A stretch of 64,000 nucleotides of DNA from Azophilus sp965200465 (GTDB lineage: Bacteria; Pseudomonadota; Gammaproteobacteria; Pseudomonadales; Azotimanducaceae). The stretch spans positions 1,178,001 to 1,242,000 of the forward strand of contig OZ241358.1 of the NCBI GenBank assembly GCA_965200465.1, given 5' to 3'. The notes beneath the pieces were generated by a model. That model saw only the letters and a list, made by a program, of their open reading frames with translations. It was not told where the DNA came from and made no database searches. A program made the translations under genes and the position numbers. Shown in pieces: positions 7,202 through 16,036 of this stretch (position 1 is its first letter; the number at the start of each line of letters is the position of its first letter).

Positions 7202-9387
7202 CAGAGGTTGCCGAAGCGCCGGCGCAGCCGCTCGCGCACCAAGTCGCCGGCGGCGTTGCAGGCGAACGTCATGGCGAAGAGCAGCAGCGCGGTCAGGTAC
7301 AGCAGCCGGTAGTGGGTGCTGCCCACCTCGGACTCCGGCAACTCCACGGCGATGTTGGCCGCCAGGGTGCGCATGCCTTGGAGGATGCTGAAGTCCATGA
7401 TGGGCGTGTTGCCGGTCGCCATGAGCACGATCATGGTTTCCCCCGCCGCCCGTCCAAGGCCGATCATCAGCGCCGAGAAGATGCCCGGGCTGGCGGTCAG
7501 CAGGATGACGCGGGTCACCGTCTGCCAATGGGTTGCGCCCAAGGCCAGGGAGGCGTCCGCCAAGTGCGGGGGCACGGCGTGAATGGCGTCTTCGGCGATG
7601 GTGAAGATCAGGGGAATCACGGCGACGCCCATCGCCAAGCCCACCACTAGGGCGTTGCGTTGAGCGTAGTCCATGCCCCAGGCCGCAAACAGCCAGGCTT
7701 TGAGGTCGCCGTCGAACCATGCGGCTTCGATTGCCGGCGCCAGCCAGATGGCGGCGGCGGCCAGGGCGATGATGGGGGCGATGGCGATGAGCGCCTGCCA
7801 ACCCTCGCAGCGCTTCCTTAAGCCATCCCCAAGGCGGCGCCATAGCGCGGCGAACAACAGCATGCCCCCCGGAATGAACGCCAGCAGCGTCGCCGTGGCG
7901 GCCAGGTTGGCCTCGACGAGCGGCGCCAGCCAAAGTCCCGCCAGGAATCCGAGCACCACCGTGGGCAGCGCCGCCATCATCTCGATGGTCGGCTTAATCC
8001 ATCGGCGCATGCCCGGCGTCATGAAGCAGGCGGTGTGGATGGCGCCCATCACGGCCACCGGCGCCGCGAAGAGCATGGCGTAGAAGGCCGCCTTCAAGCT
8101 GCCGAACAGCAGCGGCGCCAGGGAGAATTTTGGCTCAAAGCCGGCGTTGGCCGACGACGGCTGCCACATGCGCACCGGCTCTTCGTAGCTCTCGTATTGA
8201 ACCTTGGCGAACAGCGTCGTCCAGGACACTTCGGGATGGGTGTTCGCCAAAGCGATGCGATGCAGCCTGCCGGAAGGCTCCAAGGCCAGCAGCAAGTCCC
8301 CCCGCGGCGCCAGGGCCAGGGCGGCGTCTGCGGTGAAGTCCGCGCTCCTGCGGGCGAGGAGCCGGCCGGAGGTGGCGTGGCCGAGATGCAGGTTGGGCGC
8401 TTCGTCAAGCGCGACGAACCCCTTGCGCTGACGCTCGGCGACGATCACGCTCGGCGCCGCGTCCAGCGGGAAGGAGCGCACCAAGGCGAGGCGCTGCCGG
8501 CCGTCGGCGCGGGAAAGCGACCATTGGCCGAGGCCGCCGTCGCCGCTGCCGATGAGCAGGGACTGACGCTCCAGCAGCGGCGTTGCGGAAGCTAGGTTGA
8601 CGGCGTCGGCCAGGGGGGCCGCGGCGGACGGATGCACCCGCAACTCGGAATCGAGGCGCCAAACAACCGCGCCATCCCCGCCCAAGGTGAACAGCCATCG
8701 TCCCCTAGGGCCGAACAACAGGCGTTGGGCGGCGCCTTCGACCCGATGCGGACGGCCGCCGGCGCCAAGGGCCGGCGGGGTCTCCGCCAAGGGCCGCCCG
8801 AGGCTGCGCACTTGCAGTCCTGCTGCGGACAGCAGCGCCAGCGTCACTTCGCCTTCGGCCTGCTCCGCCAAGTCGTAGTCGATGACTTCGCCAACCTCCA
8901 TCGGCCGCCCGCCGAACAGCACTTTGAGCTGGGGATGCGGGCGGCGGGCGCCTTGCCGCGGTCTCGGTGGATTGCGCACCTGCAGCAACCACAGCCGCCG
9001 CTCCGAATCGAGCGCCGCGTACAGGTTGCCGGCAAGGAACACGGGCTTGGCGGACGCCACCGCGGCGGGGAGCCGCAGGCTGCGCAGTTCCTCGCCGTCC
9101 GTTAAGGCGAACACCGAGACCCGCCCGTCCGCGTCCACGCGCAGGGCGGTTTCGCCGCCGGAATTCACATACAGCAACTTGGCTTGGCCGGCGGGCAGGG
9201 AAACCAAGGTGCTCGGGCCTATGGCGGCCGGGCGAAAGAGCGGCGCGGCCACCTGCACCAGAAACGCGAGCATCAGCAGGATGGCGACGGCCACGGCGGC
9301 GGCGCCAAGCGCCACGACGCCCCGGGTCAGGGCGTTGAACCAGCGCCGCCTTCGGGGCAGGGCGCCGATGTTCAGGCCGGCCGGCAT
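7201..9387 (-). CDS. pstC: Phosphate ABC transporter permease PstC (long form)
   Basis: This 728-residue inner-membrane permease has an N-terminal helix (about residues 22-48), a long periplasmic region of about 350 residues that resembles a beta-propeller-like insert, and a C-terminal six-helix permease domain. The EAA loop is DASLALGATHWQTVTRVILL, followed by GLGRAAGETMIVLMATGN, typical of PstC. It forms the phosphate channel with PstA. It would normally follow pstS, but only a short decayed piece of pstS lies between phoR and this start, so the binding protein for this transporter must be encoded elsewhere or be missing. Confidence 0.95.
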   Translation of the reverse strand: MPAGLNIGALPRRRRWFNALTRGVVALGAAAVAVAILLMLAFLVQVAAPLFRPAAIGPSTLVSLPAGQAKLLYVNSGGETALRVDADGRVSVFALTDGEELRSLRLPAAVASAKPVFLAGNLYAALDSERRLWLLQVRNPPRPRQGARRPHPQLKVLFGGRPMEVGEVIDYDLAEQAEGEVTLALLSAAGLQVRSLGRPLAETPPALGAGGRPHRVEGAAQRLLFGPRGRWLFTLGGDGAVVWRLDSELRVHPSAAAPLADAVNLASATPLLERQSLLIGSGDGGLGQWSLSRADGRQRLALVRSFPLDAAPSVIVAERQRKGFVALDEAPNLHLGHATSGRLLARRSADFTADAALALAPRGDLLLALEPSGRLHRIALANTHPEVSWTTLFAKVQYESYEEPVRMWQPSSANAGFEPKFSLAPLLFGSLKAAFYAMLFAAPVAVMGAIHTACFMTPGMRRWIKPTIEMMAALPTVVLGFLAGLWLAPLVEANLAATATLLAFIPGGMLLFAALWRRLGDGLRKRCEGWQALIAIAPIIALAAAAIWLAPAIEAAWFDGDLKAWLFAAWGMDYAQRNALVVGLAMGVAVIPLIFTIAEDAIHAVPPHLADASLALGATHWQTVTRVILLTASPGIFSALMIGLGRAAGETMIVLMATGNTPIMDFSILQGMRTLAANIAVELPESEVGSTHYRLLYLTALLLFAMTFACNAAGDLVRERLRRRFGNL

Positions 9388-9722
9388 GGGAGTGCTGACG
9401 GAACTGCCGCCGCTCCTCCTCGAACACCGCTAACGGCAACGGCATGCAACCGTCCTTGGCGACGATTTCCTGTCCCTGTCGGGACAGTATGAGGCGCAGG
9501 AACTCCCGGGTGGTCGGCGGCAGTTGGGCGCTTGGCGCTTGGTTCAAGTGGATGTGCGGACAGCGGGTCAGGGGGTGGGCGCCGCTGAGGGCGGTTTGCG
9601 CACAGGGCGCCGCGGCCGGCTTTGCGCCCGGCCTTAAGCGCAAGCGCCTTGACCGCCGGGGTTAGGTAGCCGATGCCGCTGCAGCCGATGCCGTTCAAGG
9701 ACGCGCTGACCGCATGAACCAC
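9388..9722 (-). pseudogene. pstS: Remnant of phosphate-binding protein gene pstS (3' part, frameshifted)
   Basis: Two overlapping frames give consecutive parts of the PstS C-terminal lobe. One reads SLNGIGCSGIGYLTPAVKA (about 9630-9710), the family's G-I-G-Y-x-x-P-x-V-K region. The other, from about 9640 down, reads HLNQAPSAQLPPTTREFLRL and LSRQGQEIVAKDGCMPLPLA, the usual PstS end. The signal peptide and roughly two thirds of the protein are absent, there is a frameshift near 9610-9640, and the second frame has no stop before it runs into pstC. The 5' edge lies inside the last codons of phoR, as if a deletion joined phoR to mid-pstS. Confidence 0.85.
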
Positions 9723-11056
9723 GCTGGCCGAGGCGGGCCGCTCGCTTCCCTAGGCGTCGGTGAATGGGGCTTGGGCCGCAGTTGGTCAGGGCTGAAATGG
9801 CAGTAGAAGCGGCTTCCCTGTCCCACCTCGCTTTCGATTTGCAGTTGCGTGTTGTGCCGCTTAAGAACGTGTTTGACGATGGCTAGGCCAAGCCCGGTGC
9901 CGCCGCGCACCCGGGAGCCGGCCAGATCCACTCGGTAGAAGCGTTCGGTCAGCCGCGACAGGTGCTCCGGTGGAATGCCCATGCCTTGGTCGCTGACCTC
10001 CAGCAGGGCGCCGCCTTCGCCGTCGCTGGACCAGCTAATGTCTATATTTCCGCCCTGCGGGCTGTACTTGACGGCGTTGGTGACCAGGTTGCTGCAGGCG
10101 CTGTGCAGCTCCTTCCTGATGCCCAGCACCCGCAAGTTGGTCAGCATGCGCCGGTTGATGCGGTGTTGGCTGGTGGTCAGGCCAGCCGCTTCCTCCACGA
10201 CGCCGTCCACCAACTCATTGACGTCGATGGGCGCCAGATCGTCCGGCTGCGGGTTGGGGCTGGACTCCAGGCGGGTCAGCATCAGCAGGTCATCGACCAA
10301 TGCCTGCATGCGCTCGGTGGGGGAGGCCAGCTTGCCCACTAGACGGCGCAGGGTCGCTTCATCCATGCGCTCCTCTTCAATGGCCTCCAGATAGCCCACC
10401 ACGACGGTCAAGGGCGTGCGCAGCTCGTGAGACACATTGGCGATGAAGTCCTGACGCATGCTGAGCAGGCGGTTTAGGTGGGTCACATCCCTGGCCAGCA
10501 CCAAGTCTTGATCCTCAGCGACGTTGATTCGCCGCAGCTCCAGGCGCTGCCCCTCCGCAAAGGGCGAGGCGATTTCAATGGTGGCGTCGCCCGGCTGCTT
10601 CATCAGGCCCACCGCCTCCGGGTGGCGCAGCAGGGCGCCGAGATTGCTCCCTAGATCCTGGCTGTTCAGGCGCAGCAGGGATATGGACGCCTCGTTGAAC
10701 GTCTGGATGTTGCCGTCGCCGTCAACCAGCACGGTGGCGTCCGGCAGGGTCGAGGTGACGCTGCGAATGCGCGACAGATGGCGCAGGGCGTTGCCGGTTC
10801 GGCGGCGGGAGCGCAGCAGCGCCAGACGCAGCGACTCGCCGGCCTGCTGCAGCCCGCCGTTGGCCAAGCGCGGCCGGCGCAGGGGCCGTCGCGCCCAGCG
10901 GAGGAAATCAGCGAGGGCGCGCTGTTGATGGACCAGGGCCAGCAGCGCCGCGGCGAAGAGCGCCCAGCCCAGCGCCTCCAAGGCGATGCCGACAACGACC
11001 GCCAGCGCGGCGGCGGCGAGGCCGGCCATGACTTCCTTGCGGCTGTGCAGGCGCAT
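9695..11056 (-). CDS. phoR: Phosphate regulon sensor histidine kinase PhoR
   Basis: The 453-residue kinase starts at ATG 11056, overlapping the phoB stop as TGATG. A membrane hairpin lies at about residues 12-48 and a PAS domain at about 95-190 (VTSTLPDATVLVDGDGNIQ). The phosphorylated histidine is in SHELRTPLTVVVGYLEA (near residue 209). The ATPase shows the N box NLVTNAVKYSPQGG, G1 DQGMGIPPEHL and G2 GGTGLGLAIVKHV. PhoR phosphorylates PhoB under phosphate limitation. The last 25 or so residues are Pro-rich, and the final codons lie over the pstS remnant, so the native C-terminus may have been changed by the deletion. Catalytic parts are intact. Confidence 0.96.
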   Translation of the reverse strand: MRLHSRKEVMAGLAAAALAVVVGIALEALGWALFAAALLALVHQQRALADFLRWARRPLRRPRLANGGLQQAGESLRLALLRSRRRTGNALRHLSRIRSVTSTLPDATVLVDGDGNIQTFNEASISLLRLNSQDLGSNLGALLRHPEAVGLMKQPGDATIEIASPFAEGQRLELRRINVAEDQDLVLARDVTHLNRLLSMRQDFIANVSHELRTPLTVVVGYLEAIEEERMDEATLRRLVGKLASPTERMQALVDDLLMLTRLESSPNPQPDDLAPIDVNELVDGVVEEAAGLTTSQHRINRRMLTNLRVLGIRKELHSACSNLVTNAVKYSPQGGNIDISWSSDGEGGALLEVSDQGMGIPPEHLSRLTERFYRVDLAGSRVRGGTGLGLAIVKHVLKRHNTQLQIESEVGQGSRFYCHFSPDQLRPKPHSPTPREASGPPRPAWFMRSARP

Positions 11057-11739
11057 CAATCCGCACTGAAGCGATAGCCCAAGCCGCGCACGGTTTGCAC
11101 CAGATCGTCCAGACCGTAGGGCTTGAGCGTCTTGCGCAAGCGCAGCACATGAACGTCAACCGTGCGCTCCTCCACGTAGATGTTGCGGCCCCACACCCGG
11201 TCCAGAAGCTGCGCCCGCCCGAACGCCCGGTTGGGATTGCGCATGAAAAGCTCCAGCAGGCGAAACTCGGTGGGGCCGATCTTCACGGTTTCGCCGTCCA
11301 CGGAAAGCTTGTGCGCATTGAGGTCCAGGCGCAGGGCGCCGATCTTCAGCGCACCGTCCTCCGGCTCCCCCGACCGTCGCAGCAGCGCCCGCATGCGCGC
11401 CACCAGCTCCCTTGGCGAGAAGGGCTTGGTGATGTAGTCGTCCACGCCGGAGTCGAAGCTCTTCAGCTTGTCCGCCTGCTCCCCCCGGGCGGTGAGCATG
11501 ATCATGGGCAGGCCGGCGGTGTGCTGGTCCTGGCGCAGCCGCCGGACCAGGTCCACGCCGTTCATGCCGGGCAGCATCCAATCGATGATCACTAGGCTGG
11601 GCAGGGGGCCGTCGAGCCGCCGCAGCGCCTCCTCGGCGCTCGACGTCTCCCAGACGTCGAAGCCGCTGCGGCGCAACGAGAAATTGAGCATCTCGCGCAC
11701 TTCCCGTTCGTCTTCTATGACCAAGACGCTGTTGTTCAT
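11056..11739 (-). CDS. phoB: Phosphate regulon response regulator PhoB
   Basis: Starting at ATG 11739 (MNNSVLVIEDE) the protein has 227 residues, normal for PhoB; an upstream ATG at 11772 adds 11 unlikely residues. The receiver domain has the acidic pair E9/D10, phosphoacceptor D53 in VIIDWMLPGMNG and the conserved Lys in ITKPFSPRELVARM. The OmpR-type winged helix follows, with IGPTEFRLLELFMRNPNRAF and RTVDVHVLRLRKTLKPYG. Activated PhoB binds pho boxes and turns on the pst operon. I found no clear pho box (CTGTCAT-type direct repeat) in the 200 bp upstream. Confidence 0.96.
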   Translation of the reverse strand: MNNSVLVIEDEREVREMLNFSLRRSGFDVWETSSAEEALRRLDGPLPSLVIIDWMLPGMNGVDLVRRLRQDQHTAGLPMIMLTARGEQADKLKSFDSGVDDYITKPFSPRELVARMRALLRRSGEPEDGALKIGALRLDLNAHKLSVDGETVKIGPTEFRLLELFMRNPNRAFGRAQLLDRVWGRNIYVEERTVDVHVLRLRKTLKPYGLDDLVQTVRGLGYRFSAD

Positions 11740-11937
11740 GGCGGTGCCGCCGAAGCCGACAATGGAGGGCATTGCAAGGCGGAATTATGACGCTTTCGTG
11801 AAGCGAACGCGAGAGGCGCCGGCAGTGCGCTGGAACCTAATTCTGGAGTTCCGCTGGAAGGTTGGCATTTGGCGTGTTCAGAGGCCGCAAGTTAGGGTAA
11901 GGTTAAGCCAAATCCAATCAGCAGGGGAATGAGGCTC

Positions 11938-12609
11938 ATGGGCAACAGGATCAGGCTGCGCACCGCCGACGGCTTCGAACTCGGCGCTTGGCAGGCGCTG
12001 CCGGAGGGCGAGCCGCGGGCCGGCCTCGTCGTCATTCAGGAGGTGTTCGGCGTCAACAGCCACATTCGGGAAGTGGCCGAGGGCTATGCGCAGGCGGGGT
12101 ACGCCGTGGTTGCGCCGCAGCTCTTCGACCGGGTGCAGGCCGACCTCGAACTTGGCTACGAGGCCCAGGACATGGCCCGCGGCATCGAGGTCGCTTTACA
12201 GAAGCTGCGGATGCCGAACACCCTGGCGGATTTGCAGGCGGCCGTGGACCATGCCGGCGCATACGGCAAGGTCGGCGTGGTCGGCTATTGCTTCGGCGGC
12301 CTGCTGACTTGGCTGTCCGCCTGCGAGCTTACGGGAGTGGCGGCGGCCGCTTCCTACTACGGCGGCGGGGTGGCGGGCGAGGCCGCCCGCTCCCCGAACT
12401 GCCCGGTCATCATGCACTTCGGCGAGTTGGACCCGCACATACCCATGTCCGACGTGGAGAAGATCAAGGCCGCCCAGCCCGGGGTTCCCGTCCATGTCTA
12501 TCCGGCGGACCACGGGTTCAACTGCGACCACCGCGCCAGTTTTCACGCCGCCAGCGCCGACTTGGCGCGGCGCCGCACCCTGGATTTCCTTGCGGAGCAG
12601 CTTGCGTGA
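11938..12609 (+). CDS. Dienelactone hydrolase family protein
   Basis: An alpha/beta hydrolase of 223 residues from the ATG at 11938 (another ATG is at 11929, but it sits only two bases after AGGGG). The catalytic set of the family is present: nucleophile Cys118 in GYCFGG, Asp165 in GELDPHIP, His192 in PADHGFN and the conserved Glu35 in VIQEVFGVN. Such enzymes hydrolyse dienelactone in chlorocatechol breakdown, but many members have other ester or lactone substrates. No aromatic pathway genes are adjacent, so the substrate is open. The gene is divergent from phoB with a 200-bp gap. Confidence 0.9.
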   Translation: MGNRIRLRTADGFELGAWQALPEGEPRAGLVVIQEVFGVNSHIREVAEGYAQAGYAVVAPQLFDRVQADLELGYEAQDMARGIEVALQKLRMPNTLADLQAAVDHAGAYGKVGVVGYCFGGLLTWLSACELTGVAAAASYYGGGVAGEAARSPNCPVIMHFGELDPHIPMSDVEKIKAAQPGVPVHVYPADHGFNCDHRASFHAASADLARRRTLDFLAEQLA

Positions 12610-12793
12610 GGACCGGCGCCGCCAAAACCGCCGGCGCAATCGCCTTGACAAGCGAAAAACCTTTGTTAATGCTTGGGCCGCCTCGCATTTTTTGCTTTTA
12701 TTGGGGGGCGGGAATGACATCCTATCTGCATGGTTCGCCAAAGTGCGCCCTTGGCCTCGTGGCGGCAGGACACATTGTGCCTAGGGAGGACAA

Positions 12794-13564
12794 ATGAAAA
12801 ACAAACGCAGCCATTGGCTTCCAGCGCTGGCCTTGCTGATGGGCGCGGGCTTTGTCGGCGCCGCATCGGCGGCGACGCTTGCGGACATCTATCAGGTCGC
12901 GGAGAGGATCAACCAGCAAGCCAAGACCTCCCAGGCCAGAATCGACGCGCTGGAGGAGGAGACGCACAAACTCCTGAACGAGTACAAGACCGTGCTCAAG
13001 GAGATCGAGGGGCTGCGGGTCTATAACCGGCAGGTGGCCAAGCAGATTCAGGCCCAGGATGCGGAAATGACCCAGCTTGGAGAGTCCATCGACAGGGTCA
13101 CCGTGATTGAACGGCAGATCACCCCTCTGATGCTGCGCATGATCGACGCGCTTGAGCAGTTCGTAAGCCTGGATTTGCCCTTCCTGCTCAACGAGCGCAA
13201 CGAGCGCATAGAGCGGCTGCGGGGCATTATGGACCGGGCCGACGTCGCCGTCTCCGAGCAATTCTCCCAAGTCCTGCGCGCCTTCCAGATCGAGAACGAA
13301 TACGGCCGCACCATGGAGACCTACGGGGACACCATCGACATCGACGGCGTGGAGCGCAAGGCGGACGTGCTGAAAGTGGGGCGCGTCGCCTTGGTGTTCC
13401 AAACGCCGGACGGCACTGAAACCGGCATGTGGAACAAGAACACCCAGTCTTGGGAGGTGCTTGGCGACGAATACACGACGCCGGTGCGCAACGGCATCCG
13501 CATGGCGCGCAAGCAACTCTCAGTCGATATGCTGATGCTGCCCATCACCGGACCGGAGGCTTGA
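12794..13564 (+). CDS. DUF3450 periplasmic coiled-coil protein of a TonB operon
   Basis: A 256-residue exported protein with a Sec signal peptide (about residues 1-26, ending ASA), a long helical coiled-coil region (about 30-170, many Glu/Gln/Arg heptads such as RINQQAKTSQARIDALEEE) and a small C-terminal beta domain (VGRVALVFQTPDGTETGMWN). The gene is preceded by AGGGAGGACAA. DUF3450 proteins head operons of the TtpC type that energise TonB-dependent uptake, exactly the context here. The role is thought to be accessory to the TtpC/ExbB complex in the periplasm. The next gene starts 5 bases after the stop. Confidence 0.92.
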   Translation: MKNKRSHWLPALALLMGAGFVGAASAATLADIYQVAERINQQAKTSQARIDALEEETHKLLNEYKTVLKEIEGLRVYNRQVAKQIQAQDAEMTQLGESIDRVTVIERQITPLMLRMIDALEQFVSLDLPFLLNERNERIERLRGIMDRADVAVSEQFSQVLRAFQIENEYGRTMETYGDTIDIDGVERKADVLKVGRVALVFQTPDGTETGMWNKNTQSWEVLGDEYTTPVRNGIRMARKQLSVDMLMLPITGPEA

Positions 13565-13569
13565 GACCG

Positions 13570-15045
13570 ATGAAACTTTTCAATCGTTGCATGGCGCTCG
13601 GCGCCGCGTTCGTGGGGGCTGGCCTGTTCGTCGCTTCGGCGTTGGCCCAGGAGGGCGCCGGTTCGGAGAGCACCTTGGAGGTCAACCAAGCCACCACCTT
13701 GGATGATTTGCTGCGCCTCGTGGAGGAGCGCCGGGTGGTTGAGTCCACCGAGCACCGCCAGCGGGAGCAGAGCTTTCAGGACGACAAAGCCCAGCAGGCG
13801 CAGATGCTCGCCAACGCCAAGGCGGAGCGCACCCGGGAGGAACGCCGCTCCAACCAGCTGGAGACCCGCTTTGACGAGAACGAAATCCGCATTGGCGCCC
13901 TGCAGGAGCAGCTCGATGAGCGTCTTGGCTCCCTAAGGGAGCTCTTCGGGGTGCTGCAGCAGGTCGCCGGCGACACGCGCGGCCTGTTTGAAGGCTCCCT
14001 CATCTCGGCGGAGTTCCCCAACCGAGGCGAATGGCTTGGCGAATTGGCGGCGAAGATGGGCACCGCCAGCCAGCTCGCCACCATTGAGGAAATGGAAACC
14101 CTCTGGTTTGAGCTGCAGCGGGAAATGACCGAATCCGGGCGCGTCAGCCGCTTCCCCGCAACCATCATTCGCGCCAGCGGCGAGCACGAGGAGACGGACG
14201 TGGTGCGCGTCGGCGCCTTTGCCTTGGTCGCCGACGGCGAGTACCTGAACTACGACCCCAATGACGGCACCCTGGACGATTTGCCCCGGCAGCCTTCGGG
14301 GCGCTTCACCAACACGGTTGAAGACCTTGAAGAGGCGGAGCCCGGCGAGGTGGTTGCCTTTGCGGTCGATCCCACCCGCGGCTCCCTGCTGGCGTTGCTC
14401 ATTCAGGCCGCCACGGTCGGCGAGCGGGTTGGCTCGCTGTTCGGCGGCATAGCCAACGGCGAATGCTACCTGCCGTTTTGCGACGGGCAGGGCGGCTATG
14501 TGGGCGCCGTGATCATCCTCGGCGGCATCGTCGGCGTTCTCTTGGCCGTGGAGCGCTTGGTCACCCTTTCCATCATCGGCACCAAGGTGAATGCGCAAAA
14601 GCGCTCCGAGACGCCCAATGAGGACAATCCCTTGGGCCGGGTGCTCAACGTCTATCACCAGAACACCTCCGTTGACGTCGAAACCCTGGAGTTGAAGTTG
14701 GGCGAGGCCATTCTCATCGAGACGCCGATCATCACCCGCAACGTCACGCTCATTCAGGTGATATCCGTGGTCGCGCCCTTGGTGGGCCTGCTCGGCACGG
14801 TGATCGGCATGATCCTCACGTTCCAAGCCATCACCCTGTTCGGCACGGGAGACCCCAAAACGATGGCCGGAGGCATTTCCACCGCCTTGATGACCACGGT
14901 GCTCGGCCTGTGCGTGGCCATTCCCACAACGCTGCTGCACGCCATCGTCGCCCAGCGGAGCCGGTCGGTCATTCATGTGCTCGAAGAGCAAACCCAGGGC
15001 ATCATCGCCGAACATGCGGAAAAGACCGGCCGTGCGTTGGGGTAG
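13570..15045 (+). CDS. TtpC-like MotA/TolQ/ExbB proton channel protein with periplasmic coiled coil
   Basis: The protein has 491 residues from ATG 13570 (MKLFNR, after GGAGG at about 13555). It has a signal peptide (to about ALA at residue 26), a helical coiled-coil domain (about 45-120), a mixed periplasmic domain with VRVGAFALVADGEYLNYDP that resembles the DUF3450 C-terminal domain, and a C-terminal ExbB-like module. The module has three helices: YVGAVIILGGIVGVLLAVER, VVAPLVGLLGTVIGMILTF and the MAGGISTALMTTVLGLCVAIP region. This is the architecture of TtpC, an extra component required by some Vibrio TonB2 systems. It lies between DUF3450 and exbB. Confidence 0.9.
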   Translation: MKLFNRCMALGAAFVGAGLFVASALAQEGAGSESTLEVNQATTLDDLLRLVEERRVVESTEHRQREQSFQDDKAQQAQMLANAKAERTREERRSNQLETRFDENEIRIGALQEQLDERLGSLRELFGVLQQVAGDTRGLFEGSLISAEFPNRGEWLGELAAKMGTASQLATIEEMETLWFELQREMTESGRVSRFPATIIRASGEHEETDVVRVGAFALVADGEYLNYDPNDGTLDDLPRQPSGRFTNTVEDLEEAEPGEVVAFAVDPTRGSLLALLIQAATVGERVGSLFGGIANGECYLPFCDGQGGYVGAVIILGGIVGVLLAVERLVTLSIIGTKVNAQKRSETPNEDNPLGRVLNVYHQNTSVDVETLELKLGEAILIETPIITRNVTLIQVISVVAPLVGLLGTVIGMILTFQAITLFGTGDPKTMAGGISTALMTTVLGLCVAIPTTLLHAIVAQRSRSVIHVLEEQTQGIIAEHAEKTGRALG

Positions 15046-15054
15046 TCTTGCATC

Positions 15055-15573
15055 ATGCTAGGTGACGCCTATCACGCCATCGTCCTGTTCGTGGAGCAGG
15101 GCGGCAATGTGCTGTACCTCATCGCCACTCTGACCTTTTTGATGTGGACGCTGATTTTCGAGCGGGTTTGGTACTTCACGAACCAGCACAAGGCGTTCGT
15201 TTCCGAGGCGACGGACCAGTGGGAAAGCCGCCCGGAGCGGCGCTCCTGGAGCGCCCACCAGATTCGGGACAGGATCATTTCCGAAGCGGCGGACAAGATC
15301 ACCGGCAGCCTGCCGCTGATTCAGACCTGCGTCACCCTGTGCCCGCTCTTGGGGTTGCTCGGCACGGTCACGGGCATGATTTCGGTGTTCGACGCCATGG
15401 CGACCCACGGCGGCAATGCGCGCTCCATGGCCGCCGGGGTGTCCATGGCCACCATACCCACCATGTGCGGCATGGTCGCTTCATTGTCCGGCCTGTTCGG
15501 CAGCACCTTCGTGAAGCGCAAGGTGGATTTTGAAATCGAGCTCTTTGAAGACCATCTGACCATGGATCATTGA
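15055..15573 (+). CDS. exbB: ExbB-family proton channel protein of the TonB2-type system
   Basis: A short 172-residue ExbB/TolQ-like protein with three membrane helices: about residues 15-38 (VLYLIATLTFLMWTLIFERV), about 85-108 (CVTLCPLLGLLGTVTGMISV) and about 122-145 (AAGVSMATIPTMCGMVASLS). The conserved Gly-rich and small-residue helices line the proton path with ExbD. It stands 9 bases after the TtpC-like gene and 52 bases before exbD, and provides proton-motive force to TonB. The short length is usual for ExbB2-type proteins. Confidence 0.93.
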   Translation: MLGDAYHAIVLFVEQGGNVLYLIATLTFLMWTLIFERVWYFTNQHKAFVSEATDQWESRPERRSWSAHQIRDRIISEAADKITGSLPLIQTCVTLCPLLGLLGTVTGMISVFDAMATHGGNARSMAAGVSMATIPTMCGMVASLSGLFGSTFVKRKVDFEIELFEDHLTMDH

Positions 15574-15625
15574 GTGGTCCGCGGTGGTGCGATAGGAGCA
15601 GGCGAATCGCCAGGAGGGGATTGAC

Positions 15626-16033
15626 ATGGCCCGCCAAGCAAACCGGTTCTCCCGCGCTGACGAGGAGTCGGACATCAACTTGACGCCGATGCTTGACGTC
15701 GTGTTCATCATGTTGATTTTCTTCATCGTGACGGCCACCTTCATCAAGCAGGCCGGCATCGACGTCATGCGGCCCGAAGCGCAGACCGGGATGCAGAAGC
15801 CCACGGTGAGCGTTTTGGTGGCCATCGGCGCCAACGGCGACATCTGGATCGACAAGCGCAAGGTGGACAAGGCGGCGGTGCGCGCCCACATCGAGCGCCT
15901 GCACGCCGAGAATCCCAAGGGCGGCTTGGTGGTGCAGTCAGACCGTCACGCCAAGTACGAACAACTCAAGGCGGTGCTGTCCGCGGCCCGGGCCGCCGGC
16001 ATGAGCCAGATTGCGGTTTCCACGGAGGCATAG
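15626..16033 (+). CDS. exbD: ExbD-family biopolymer transport protein
   Basis: A 135-residue single-pass protein. The N-terminal helix INLTPMLDVVFIMLIFFIVT carries the essential membrane aspartate (LTPMLD), the proton-binding site of the ExbB-ExbD motor. A small periplasmic domain follows, with VQSDRHAKYEQLKAVLSAAR near the C-terminus. A good ribosome site (AGGAGGGG at about 15611-15618) precedes the ATG. It is the partner of the preceding exbB in powering the TonB protein encoded three bases downstream. Confidence 0.95.
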   Translation: MARQANRFSRADEESDINLTPMLDVVFIMLIFFIVTATFIKQAGIDVMRPEAQTGMQKPTVSVLVAIGANGDIWIDKRKVDKAAVRAHIERLHAENPKGGLVVQSDRHAKYEQLKAVLSAARAAGMSQIAVSTEA

Positions 16034-16036
16034 GCT

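Noticed and set aside
11740..11937. Pho box upstream of phoB
   Set aside because: No CTGTCAT-type direct repeat with the right spacing was visible; weak -35/-10 candidates there were not convincing enough to list.
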